Below, in pieces: positions 5,002-12,601 of a DNA stretch of 17,179 nucleotides (the stretch's first letter is position 1; each line of letters starts with the position of its first letter). The stretch is from assembly GCA_964446775.1 (NCBI GenBank), contig CAYURA010000017.1:1-17179 (forward strand), read 5' to 3'. The translations under genes and the position numbers were made by a program. This stretch comes from GCA-002841655 sp964446775. Lineage in GTDB: Bacteria; Patescibacteriota; Patescibacteriia; Patescibacteriales; UBA12465. The notes under the pieces are model-generated. The model searched no databases and was not told where the DNA came from. It saw nothing but the letters and a program-made list of their open reading frames with translations.

Positions 5002-7656
5002 TTATTTTTTGACAGTAGGGCTGTTAACCTTAATAGTGATATTATCTTTATTACTTATTTGGGCTGAAACTTTATCACCTTCTTTAATTTTATTCTCAAT
5101 AATTTGTAAAGCTAGTTCGTCGAGAATGAGGTTTTGAATTACGCGTTTAAGTGGTCGAGCACCATAGCTAATATCAAAGCCTTTTTCAGCTAATAATTTT
5201 TTAACATTTTTATTCAAATGTAATTTGATATTTTTAGTTTTTAATCGTTGACTAACTTTTTCGAGTTCTAAATCAACAATCTTATTAAGATCAGCTTCAT
5301 TTAGATGTTTAAACAGAATAATCTCATCAATTCTATTTAAGAATTCTAATTTAAAGTGATCACGCAGAATTTTATTAATTTTTTCAGTCATTTCAGCTGA
5401 TCGTTCAGCTATTTTTTTATTTTTTTCCTCTTCACCACCAAAGCCAATTGAATATTGTTTAATTATTTCATTACCTAAGTTTGAAGTCATTATAATAACA
5501 GTATTCTTAAAATTCACTATTCGTCCTTTGGAGTCAGTTAATTGTCCATCATCAAGTATTTGAAGCAGCATGTTAAACATATCTGGATGGGCTTTTTCAA
5601 TTTCATCAAAGAGTAGTACGCTATAGGGTTTTCGTCTAACTTTCTCTGTCAGTTGCCCACCCTCATCATGACCAATATAACCTGGTGGTGAGCCAATCAA
5701 TTTTGCGACTGAGTGTTTTTCCATATATTCACTCATATCTAAGCGGATTAATGAGTTTTCATTATCAAAAAGAAAATTAGCTAAAGCCTTACCGAGCTCT
5801 GTTTTACCTACGCCACTAGGACCAATAAATAGAAAGGATCCAATTGGCTTTTTCTCTTCATTAATACCAGCTCGCGAGCGCCTAATAGCTTTAACTACTG
5901 AATCAATAGCTTCATCTTGCCCAACAACTCTTTCTTTTAAAATAGCTTCAGCACCAGCTAAACGTTTTAAGTCATCAGATAGCATTTTATTAACTGGTAT
6001 GCCGGTCCAGCGCGCTACTACTTTAGCAATATCTTCTTCGTCGACTTCTTCTTTTAGAATGCGTTGGCCTTTTTTTTGTATTTTGATTAGATCTGCCTGC
6101 AGTTTATTTATTTTATCTTCTAATTCAGGAATTAAAGCATATTTTATTTTAGCGACTTCAGTTAAGTCGCTCCCTTGTCTTTGACCAATTTCAGCTTTTA
6201 TTTTTAATTCATCAATCTCTTTCTTATGGGACCTAATATCAGCGATAATATTTTTTTCATTATTCCAATGAAGCTCTATTTGCGTCGTTCTTTCCTTTAA
6301 CTGGCTTAAATCTTTATTAATACTTTTTAATTTACTTGGTTTGTCATTACTGGCTAATAGGGCTGCTTTATTAATTTCTAATTGTTTAATTTGTCTTTTT
6401 AGTTGGTCTAATTCATCAGGCATAGAATCAATTTCCATTCTTAGTGAAGAAGTCGCCTCATCAATTAAATCTACTGCTTTGTCAGGCAGGAAACGATCAC
6501 TAATATAACGGTTAGACAACTTAGCAGCGGCAATTAGAGCATCATCAGTTATTCGGACACCATGATGAACTTCATATTTTTCTTTAATTCCACGTAACAT
6601 ATTAATGGTATCTTCAATATTAGGTTCATTAACCATAATTGGTTGGAAACGTCTTTCAAGGGCAGCGTCTTTCTCAATATACCTTTGATATTCTTTAGTG
6701 GTTGTAGCCCCGATAGTCCTAAGTTCACCACGGGCTAAAGCTGGTTTTAACATGTTAGCAGCATCAACTGCCCCCTCTGACCCCCCAGCCCCAATTAGAG
6801 TATGAAGTTCATCGATAAATAGAATAATTTTACCAGATTGTTTTTTTATTTCTTTAAGTACGGCTTTAAGACGATCTTCAAATTCTCCTCTAAACTTAGC
6901 ACCTGCGACTAAGGCTCCTAAATCTAAGCTAACAATATCTTTATCTTTTAAGTTCTCTGGTACATCGCCAGCTATTATTCTTTGGGCTAGTCCTTCGACT
7001 ATTGCTGTTTTTCCAGTCCCTGCTTCACCGATAAGGACTGGATTATTTTTTGTTCTTCTTAGTAAGACTTGCATTAGTCGTCTAACTTCGGTATCCCTGC
7101 CAATTACTGGGTCTAGCTTTTCTTGACGAGCAAGCTCAGTGAGATTACTTGTATATTTTTCTAAAACTTTAAATTTATTTTCAGGACTAGGATCGGTGAT
7201 TTTTTCATCTCCTCGTATCTCTTTCAAAATAGCTGAAACTTTTTGATATTCAACTTTAAAATTTAAGAGCACCATTTGAGCAGGGGAGCTAACACCAATT
7301 AAGGCTAGTAGAATATGTTCGGTTGAGATGAATTCATCATCCATACCGTCAGCTTCTTTGCGGGCTCTTTCTAAAATAGTGGCTGTTTCATTAGTGCCAG
7401 AAACAGCTTGAATTGGGCCAGTGCTTAAATTGACTTTTGTTTTAGGAAGTTTATTAAGTTCATTAATAGCGTATGTCTCTAGAATATCTGGATCAACTTT
7501 TAATTTCTCGAGCACTGGTTTCACCAAGCTATCTGTTTGTTGCAGTAGAGCCAAAAGGATGTGTAGGGACTCAATATTAGATTGACCAAAATCAGTAGCA
7601 ATTGCTTGAGCAGTTATAATAACTTCTTGTGATTTTTCAGTAAATTTATTGAACAT
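5002..7656 (-). CDS. clpB: ATP-dependent chaperone ClpB (Hsp100 disaggregase)
   Basis: Hexameric AAA+ disaggregase that works with DnaK to pull polypeptides from aggregates. The 884-aa product is slightly long for ClpB (about 860). Domains in order: Clp N-domain with two repeats (1-145); NBD1 with Walker A GEAGTGKT (210-217), Walker B D282/E283, pore loop KFRG (F255, usually Tyr) and Arg fingers R335/R336; a full-length coiled-coil M domain (about 405-540), which separates ClpB from ClpC/ClpA; and NBD2 with Walker A GPSGVGKT (612-619), Walker B D684/E685, pore loop GYIG (659-662) and sensor-2 GAR (832-834). Odd: residues 737-739 are IGF within a longer loop (about 731-760), matching the place of the ClpP-binding loop in ClpA/ClpC. 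Regulated by the CIRCE operator and promoter upstream. Confidence 0.96.
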   Translation of the reverse strand: MFNKFTEKSQEVIITAQAIATDFGQSNIESLHILLALLQQTDSLVKPVLEKLKVDPDILETYAINELNKLPKTKVNLSTGPIQAVSGTNETATILERARKEADGMDDEFISTEHILLALIGVSSPAQMVLLNFKVEYQKVSAILKEIRGDEKITDPSPENKFKVLEKYTSNLTELARQEKLDPVIGRDTEVRRLMQVLLRRTKNNPVLIGEAGTGKTAIVEGLAQRIIAGDVPENLKDKDIVSLDLGALVAGAKFRGEFEDRLKAVLKEIKKQSGKIILFIDELHTLIGAGGSEGAVDAANMLKPALARGELRTIGATTTKEYQRYIEKDAALERRFQPIMVNEPNIEDTINMLRGIKEKYEVHHGVRITDDALIAAAKLSNRYISDRFLPDKAVDLIDEATSSLRMEIDSMPDELDQLKRQIKQLEINKAALLASNDKPSKLKSINKDLSQLKERTTQIELHWNNEKNIIADIRSHKKEIDELKIKAEIGQRQGSDLTEVAKIKYALIPELEDKINKLQADLIKIQKKGQRILKEEVDEEDIAKVVARWTGIPVNKMLSDDLKRLAGAEAILKERVVGQDEAIDSVVKAIRRSRAGINEEKKPIGSFLFIGPSGVGKTELGKALANFLFDNENSLIRLDMSEYMEKHSVAKLIGSPPGYIGHDEGGQLTEKVRRKPYSVLLFDEIEKAHPDMFNMLLQILDDGQLTDSKGRIVNFKNTVIIMTSNLGNEIIKQYSIGFGGEEEKNKKIAERSAEMTEKINKILRDHFKLEFLNRIDEIILFKHLNEADLNKIVDLELEKVSQRLKTKNIKLHLNKNVKKLLAEKGFDISYGARPLKRVIQNLILDELALQIIENKIKEGDKVSAQISNKDNITIKVNSPTVKK

Positions 7657-7681
7657 ATAATAAGTTTATTTTAATTTTAAT

Positions 7682-7708
7682 TTAGCACTCTCACTTTGTG
7701 ACTGCTAA
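7682..7708 (-). promoter_or_regulatory. CIRCE operator (HrcA binding site) for clpB
   Basis: TTAGCACTC, nine bases, then GACTGCTAA. This is the CIRCE consensus TTAGCACTC-N9-GAGTGCTAA with one mismatch in one arm. It overlaps the predicted clpB transcription start (near 7707), so bound HrcA would block initiation. This implies an hrcA gene elsewhere in the genome and heat-shock induction of clpB. It lies 168 bp from the divergent gene and is unlikely to control it. Confidence 0.93.
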
Positions 7709-7713
7709 AATAT

Positions 7714-7742
7714 ATAATAATATATCATGCGAATAATGTCAA
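7714..7742 (-). promoter_or_regulatory. Sigma70-type promoter of clpB
   Basis: On the minus strand a perfect -35 TTGACA (7737-7742), a 17-bp spacer and -10 TATTAT (7714-7719). Predicted start is near 7707, leaving a leader of about 50 bases with the CIRCE element at its very beginning. Confidence 0.85.
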
Positions 7743-7833
7743 TTATGTTATGTAGCTCGGAACATTAGTCAGATTTATTTTTAGATCTATTCTTTTACTG
7801 CCTTTTGGGTCATTGTTTGGTGTTTATCCTTAT

Positions 7834-7863
7834 TTGTCATTAATTCTTTTTTAATGCTATAAT
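7834..7863 (+). promoter_or_regulatory. Extended -10 promoter of the membrane protein/AAA+ operon
   Basis: TTGTCA (7834-7839), an 18-bp spacer and a perfect TATAAT (7858-7863) preceded by TGC, the extended -10 form. Transcription would start near 7870, about six bases before the ATG at 7876, so the mRNA would be almost leaderless. Confidence 0.8.
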
Positions 7864-7875
7864 TAAAATAATTAT

Positions 7876-8241
7876 ATGCTTAAATCAAATTTTTTTACTT
7901 TATTTTTACAAATAATTATCCGTTTTTTTAATGGTATTATTTTTTTTCCTTTTTGGTGGTACAGTAAGGGTTTTATCCATTTTGTTAAGAAAGTTTTTCT
8001 TTTTTTACAAGAGGAACAAAAAATACTTGGTGTTAGTGTTTGGTTACAGAATATTTTTGTGCCAATGTATGGTCAATATGATTTAGCTGGTCGGGCGATT
8101 AGTTTTTTTGTTCGCTTGTTTCAGATTATTGTCCGTAGTATAGTTTTATTTATCTGGGCATTAATTTCTTTAGCTTCTGTTATAGTTTGGCTAGCACTGC
8201 CATTCTTATTACTATTTACTATTGTATATCAATTATCTTAA
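7876..8241 (+). CDS. Small membrane protein preceding the membrane AAA+ gene
   Basis: I do not recognise the family. The 121-aa product is strongly hydrophobic. One membrane segment lies at about 6-30 (ending in FPFWWYSKG). A soluble stretch with some charge follows at about 35-72, containing FLQEEQKILGVSVWLQNIFVPMYGQYD. A long hydrophobic region at about 75-120 is probably two membrane helices. The start ATG directly follows a very strong promoter. Its stop is seven bases before the ATG of the membrane-anchored AAA+ gene, so the two are surely co-transcribed and the product could be a membrane partner of that ATPase. The partner role is inferred only from gene order. Confidence 0.72.
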   Translation: MLKSNFFTLFLQIIIRFFNGIIFFPFWWYSKGFIHFVKKVFLFLQEEQKILGVSVWLQNIFVPMYGQYDLAGRAISFFVRLFQIIVRSIVLFIWALISLASVIVWLALPFLLLFTIVYQLS

Positions 8242-8248
8242 AGTACTT

Positions 8249-10906
8249 ATGCAAATAAGCGAATTAAAAATAGAGAAGAATGAAAAATACGGAGTCGGCC
8301 TTTGGTGGAAGGGGCACTTTTTTTATTGGCATCAGACAACTAATCGTTCAGCCATTTTTTTAAATCGTTTAAAAAAAAGGGCTGATCAAATTCTTAATTT
8401 TACAGCTACTTTTATTGTTGTCTTAGGATTTATTTCTTTATTCTACTGGTTTTATATTAATCTGGATGCTATTTTGGATGAGCCGTTGAAAATACTTCAA
8501 TTTTGGGCTCATAAAAGTATTTATATTTTATTTTTCTTAGTCTCAGTTTGTTTCCTTTTATTTTTAATTTATCGTAAAACTGAAGCCAAGTTACTTGAGA
8601 ATAGGATTAGTCGTCGCCACTTTAAAGAAGACTCTAAAAGCCAAGATGTCTATCATAATGCGTCTATTTTACTAAATGATAAATTGGATTATATTATTGA
8701 TGAAGCTTTTCTTATCGCCCATAAATTCAATCAGGGAGAAGTTTCTATTTTACATTTTTTTAGAGCTTCCTTGTCAGAGCAACAAGTGCAAAATGTTTTT
8801 ATTAGATTAGGTGTTGACGCAGAGGCTTTCATTACTAAATTAGATCGTAATATATTGACAGCTGAACAAGAGGGGCAAATAAATTTGTCGCCAAATTTGC
8901 AAAAAACTTTATTAATGGCCACTTTAGATGCGGTAGAAAGAAGGCAAGAAGAGGTAGAGCCAATAAATGTTTTGCTGTATTGTTACAAAAATGATGAGTT
9001 GCTAGCAGAAATTTTATATGATTTAAATATTGATGAAGATAAGCTAAAGAACGCTTGTGAATGGATGCATATTAACGAGTGGATTTCACGCCGCTATCGT
9101 TTATATCGTAAGGCGGCTGCTTTTAAACCTGGTAGTAATATGGACAGAGCTTATACTGCTATTGCCACCCCAACGCTTGATCATTTTGGCCATGATCTTA
9201 CTCTTAATGCAAAGTATGGCCGTTTAGAATTATGTGTCGGTAGGGAAGCTGAAATTAATAATATTTTTGAATTAATGGAAGGTGGTAATACTGGTGTCCT
9301 ATTAATTGGTGCGAGTGGAGCTGGTAAGTCAATTATTATTAATGGACTAGCTCAGTTAATGGTGGAGGAAAAGGTTCCAATTTTTTTACAAGATAAACGT
9401 TTAGTAGAGGTTGATGTAGCTCGTTTAGTTTCTGGAGCCTCTCCTGAAGACGCTAAAGCTCGACTTCTAGCTTGTATTAATGAAACAGCGAAAGCGCGTA
9501 ATATTGTTTTACATATTGCTAATATTGAGAACTTAGTTGCTGGTGGATTTTCTGGTGGTGATAGTTTAGACTTATCCGAAGTATTGGCTGAGGCTTTAGA
9601 TCGTAAATTAATTTTTTGCATCGCTACAGTAAATAGTGAAAATTATTCTAATTTTTTAGAAAACTCGGCCTTAGGAGAAGTTATGAGCAATGTATTAATT
9701 AAAGAGCCAGATGTTAATCAGGCTATTTTAATGCTAGAGAGCAAGGTGGCCGCTTTAGAATCTAGGTATCAGGTCTTTATCAATTATAACGCTATCGAAC
9801 AGGCGGTTAAAATGTCAAGTCGCTATATTCATGATCAATTTTTGCCTAAAAAAGCAGTTAATTTATTACAATTAGCGGTGATAGACGCTCGCAAGAAGTC
9901 AAGAGGAAAGAAGATAGCGGTCTGCAATGATGAAAATATTGCAACAGCAATTAGTGAACTAACAGGAGTTCCTTTAACTCAATTAACAGCGGATGAGAGC
10001 CAGAAGCTTTTAAGTCTAGAAAAGAAGATTCATGAGCGTATGATTGGCCAGGAAGAGGCAGTAATAGCTGTCTCAGCTAGTTTACGCCGATCTAGAGCGG
10101 CCTTACGAGATTCTTCAAGGCCAATATCTAGTTTTTTGTTTCTTGGCCCAACTGGTGTAGGGAAGACCGAATTAGCGAAAACAGTATCAGATGTATATTT
10201 TGGAGATGAAGATTATATGGTGCGCCTTGATATGAGTGAGTATCAGCATGCTGATAGTGTGAAAAAAATGATTGGCGATGTCGATGGTACTCAGGGCTAT
10301 TTAACTGAAGCAGTAAGAAAAAAACCGTTTTCTTTAATTCTGTTAGATGAAATAGAAAAGGCTCATCCAGATATTTTAAATTTATTTCTTCAACTTTTAG
10401 ATGATGGTCGGTTGACAGATGGAAAGGGTAGGACTATTAAGTTTAGCGAATCAATTATTATTGCAACCTCTAATATAGGTGCTTTATATATTCAAAAAGA
10501 AATAAAAGCGGGTACTGGTATTGAACATATTAAAAAAGAGTTAGTTGATAATTATTTAAATAAACACATGAGACCGGAGTTGATTAACCGTTTTGATGGT
10601 ATTGTGGTGTTTAAGCCTTTAAGTGAAGATCACATCTATTCTATTGCGACTATTATGTTGAAAAAGATAAAGAAACGTTTGGAGATTAAGGGCATCGGAC
10701 TACAAGCTGACAAAGCTGGTGTTTTAAAGTTAGCTCAAGAAGGATATGATCCTCAGTTCGGGGCTCGACCACTTCGCCGTTTATTGCAAGAGAAGGTTGA
10801 GGATGAAATAGCTAATTTAATTTTAGCTTCTAAATTAAAAAGACGGGATACAGTTATTATTAATCGTGATGCTAGTATTAATGTTTTACGAGCTAAAAAG
10901 TTATAA
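8249..10906 (+). CDS. Membrane-anchored Clp-type double AAA+ ATPase with degenerate NBD1
   Basis: An 885-aa protein of ClpA/ClpC-like layout with two N-terminal membrane helices (about 48-70 and 89-108). A Clp N-domain (about 134-282), NBD1, no M-domain, and NBD2 follow. NBD1 keeps Walker A GASGAGKS (354-361), but the Walker B acids are replaced (LHIANIE, with A424/N425 where Asp-Glu belong), the Arg-finger segment reads ALGEVMS instead of ALERRFQ, and the KYRG pore loop is gone. NBD2 has intact Walker A GPTGVGKT (633-640), Walker B D700/E701, Arg finger R781 and sensor-2 GAR (838-840). However, the GYVG pore loop is deleted: the segment IGDVDGTQGYLTE is five residues shorter than in ClpB. 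There is no IGF/IGL ClpP motif. ATG 8249 is preferred to TTG 8222, which would overlap the upstream gene. Substrate and role are unknown. Confidence 0.85.
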   Translation: MQISELKIEKNEKYGVGLWWKGHFFYWHQTTNRSAIFLNRLKKRADQILNFTATFIVVLGFISLFYWFYINLDAILDEPLKILQFWAHKSIYILFFLVSVCFLLFLIYRKTEAKLLENRISRRHFKEDSKSQDVYHNASILLNDKLDYIIDEAFLIAHKFNQGEVSILHFFRASLSEQQVQNVFIRLGVDAEAFITKLDRNILTAEQEGQINLSPNLQKTLLMATLDAVERRQEEVEPINVLLYCYKNDELLAEILYDLNIDEDKLKNACEWMHINEWISRRYRLYRKAAAFKPGSNMDRAYTAIATPTLDHFGHDLTLNAKYGRLELCVGREAEINNIFELMEGGNTGVLLIGASGAGKSIIINGLAQLMVEEKVPIFLQDKRLVEVDVARLVSGASPEDAKARLLACINETAKARNIVLHIANIENLVAGGFSGGDSLDLSEVLAEALDRKLIFCIATVNSENYSNFLENSALGEVMSNVLIKEPDVNQAILMLESKVAALESRYQVFINYNAIEQAVKMSSRYIHDQFLPKKAVNLLQLAVIDARKKSRGKKIAVCNDENIATAISELTGVPLTQLTADESQKLLSLEKKIHERMIGQEEAVIAVSASLRRSRAALRDSSRPISSFLFLGPTGVGKTELAKTVSDVYFGDEDYMVRLDMSEYQHADSVKKMIGDVDGTQGYLTEAVRKKPFSLILLDEIEKAHPDILNLFLQLLDDGRLTDGKGRTIKFSESIIIATSNIGALYIQKEIKAGTGIEHIKKELVDNYLNKHMRPELINRFDGIVVFKPLSEDHIYSIATIMLKKIKKRLEIKGIGLQADKAGVLKLAQEGYDPQFGARPLRRLLQEKVEDEIANLILASKLKRRDTVIINRDASINVLRAKKL

Positions 10907-12474
10907 TGTTTATGCTTTTTTGGCAATATTTACTAATTTTTATAATATTTACTTTAATCTCTTGGGGTTTAAGTTTTTTAGTAATCAAACTAGCGACTTA
11001 TTACCAAATATTTGATTATCCAGATAATAAACGTAAATTTCATCAAAAAGCCATGCCACTTGGTGGAGGAATGGCAATTTATTTAAGTTTTTTTTTAGCA
11101 ATTTTTTTACTTCTACCTTATTTACTAGCTGGAGGTTTAAAGCTTTCTCATTGGCTTTTTTTTGCTTTTGGAGGTTTAGTTTTGATGATCGGGGGATTTC
11201 TGGATGATAGATTTAATTTGCCAGCACGACTACAGATATTTTTCCCTATTATTGCTTCCATCCTACCGATTATTGGTGGCGTTAAGATTGAATACATGTC
11301 TAGCCCTGGTGGAAGTATTTTAACAATTCCATCCTTACTTAGCATGGCCTTAATAATTATTTGGCTATTAGCGATGATGTATGCTACTAAACTTTTAGAC
11401 GGGGTTGATGGCTTGGTCTCAGGCTTAGGTTTAATAGGAGCTTTGGTAATATTTATATTTACTTCAAGTAATCAATATTTTCAGCCAGATATAGCTCTAG
11501 CTGCTTTTATTTTATCAGCTTCTATCTTAGGGTTTCTAATTTTAAACTTTCATCCAGCTAAATTATTCTTAGGTGAGGGAGGCTCATTATTCATTGGTTA
11601 TGCCTTAGGTGTCCTAGCAATTATTTCTGGAGCTAAAATAGCTATTGCTTTGTTAATTATGGCTCTCCCGATGATGGATTTAGTTTGGACAATTATTCGA
11701 CGCTTATGTCGAGGTCAGAACCCTTTTAGTTTTTCTGATCGTGATCATTTGCATCATCGTTTGTTAAAAATCGGTTTCTCAGTGAGACAGACAGTATTTA
11801 TCTTTTACTTTTTTGCCTTAGTTTTTGGTCTAGCTGCGTTATTCTTACAGAGTCAAGGCAAATTCATAGCGTTAGTTCTTTTAATAATTATTATGTTAAG
11901 TTTGATAATCTTTTTCAATTTCTGGGAAAAGAATAATAGGCCAAAATTACTTTTACATATCTGTTGTGCTCCTTGTGCAGCTTATATTACTAAGCACTCT
12001 TTAATGCCTCGTTTTAAAGTTGTTTGGTATTTTTACAACCCTAACCTTTCATCATTAGCAGAGTACGACCGTCGCTTAGAAGCTGCTAAAAGAGCTGCTA
12101 AGATTATTGGTGTAGAGTTAATCGCTGCGCCCTATCATCATGATGATTGGCGCGACATGGTTGAAGGCAGAGAATCAGACCCAGAAGGATCTAAGCGTTG
12201 TTATCTTTGTTATCGTGAACGTTTAGAATCAGTTTTTCGTCTAGCAGTTAAAAGAAAGTCTACTTATTTTAGTACCAGTTTATTATCTAGTCCTTATAAA
12301 AACAAAGAGGCTATTTTTAGCATCTGCCAAGATTTAGAGCAGAAAGGCCAGGTACGTTTTTTAGCGGAAGATTTTCAAGTTGATAGGGCTTTCTATAAAT
12401 CTTTAGCCTGGTCTAAAGAGAATGGCATCTATCTCCAAAAATATTGTGGTTGTGAATTTAGTTTGCGTAAGTAA
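10906..12474 (+). CDS. Fusion: WecA/TagO/MraY-like phosphoglycosyl transferase + QueH epoxyqueuosine reductase
   Basis: A 522-aa two-domain protein. Residues 1-340 are a polytopic glycosyltransferase family 4 domain, which transfers a sugar-1-phosphate from a UDP-sugar to undecaprenyl phosphate. Signatures are DDRFNLPARLQ (100-110), LLDGVDGL (163-170), FLGEGGS (221-227, Glu224 where Asp is usual) and the loop DRDHLHHR (278-285). Residues 346-522 are a whole QueH domain (DUF208), which makes queuosine from epoxyqueuosine in tRNA, with HICCAPC (C353, C354, C357), RCYLCY (C432, C435) and YCGC (C514, C516). The linker after the last helix is only about six residues. WecA-type topology puts that end in the cytoplasm, as QueH needs. 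The ATG overlaps the AAA+ stop codon (TAATG). An internal Met330 start could yield a separate QueH, but it would lie inside the last helix. Confidence 0.88.
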   Translation: MFMLFWQYLLIFIIFTLISWGLSFLVIKLATYYQIFDYPDNKRKFHQKAMPLGGGMAIYLSFFLAIFLLLPYLLAGGLKLSHWLFFAFGGLVLMIGGFLDDRFNLPARLQIFFPIIASILPIIGGVKIEYMSSPGGSILTIPSLLSMALIIIWLLAMMYATKLLDGVDGLVSGLGLIGALVIFIFTSSNQYFQPDIALAAFILSASILGFLILNFHPAKLFLGEGGSLFIGYALGVLAIISGAKIAIALLIMALPMMDLVWTIIRRLCRGQNPFSFSDRDHLHHRLLKIGFSVRQTVFIFYFFALVFGLAALFLQSQGKFIALVLLIIIMLSLIIFFNFWEKNNRPKLLLHICCAPCAAYITKHSLMPRFKVVWYFYNPNLSSLAEYDRRLEAAKRAAKIIGVELIAAPYHHDDWRDMVEGRESDPEGSKRCYLCYRERLESVFRLAVKRKSTYFSTSLLSSPYKNKEAIFSICQDLEQKGQVRFLAEDFQVDRAFYKSLAWSKENGIYLQKYCGCEFSLRK

Positions 12475-12535
12475 TTTTCTTATTTATCATTAATTTTATA
12501 GTTTCTCATCTAGTTAAGTATATCTACAATCTTTT

Positions 12536-12565
12536 TTGATTGTTAAAAGATCTATTTTGTATTAT
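12536..12565 (+). promoter_or_regulatory. Promoter of the lipoprotein/envelope operon
   Basis: TTGATT (12536-12541), an 18-bp spacer and TATTAT (12560-12565), with start near 12572 and a leader of about 30 bases to ATG 12602. The 127-bp gap also holds a small hairpin ACAATC/GATTGT (12525-12542) with a T6 loop. It overlaps the -35 and has no following T-run, so I do not call it a terminator. Confidence 0.5.
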
Positions 12566-12601
12566 GATATAGATATTGAGTTTTTAAATTTTTTTGATAT
12601 T

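Noticed and set aside
6549..6731. 60-codon minus-strand frame within clpB
   Set aside because: Alternative frame inside a conserved AAA+ domain; no sign of programmed frameshifting.
8222..8248. TTG start for the membrane AAA+ gene
   Set aside because: It would overlap the upstream gene by 20 bases and add no hydrophobic or domain sequence; ATG 8249 fits the operon spacing.
9352..9621. Minus-strand 89-codon frame opposite the AAA+ gene
   Set aside because: Ser/Lys-rich shadow of the NBD1 coding region.
7876..10906. A type VI secretion ClpV system
   Set aside because: No other type VI components are in the window, and ClpV is neither membrane-anchored nor lacking pore loops.
10906..12474. 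Two separate genes, a transferase and queH, with an internal start
   Set aside because: The frame is continuous and no ATG/GTG/TTG lies just before the QueH motif; the nearest Met (330) is inside a membrane helix. A sequencing error remains possible and is noted in the findings.
12525..12542. Hairpin ACAATC/GATTGT as terminator of the WecA-QueH gene
   Set aside because: Only six AT-rich pairs and no T-run after the stem; it overlaps the next promoter's -35 region.
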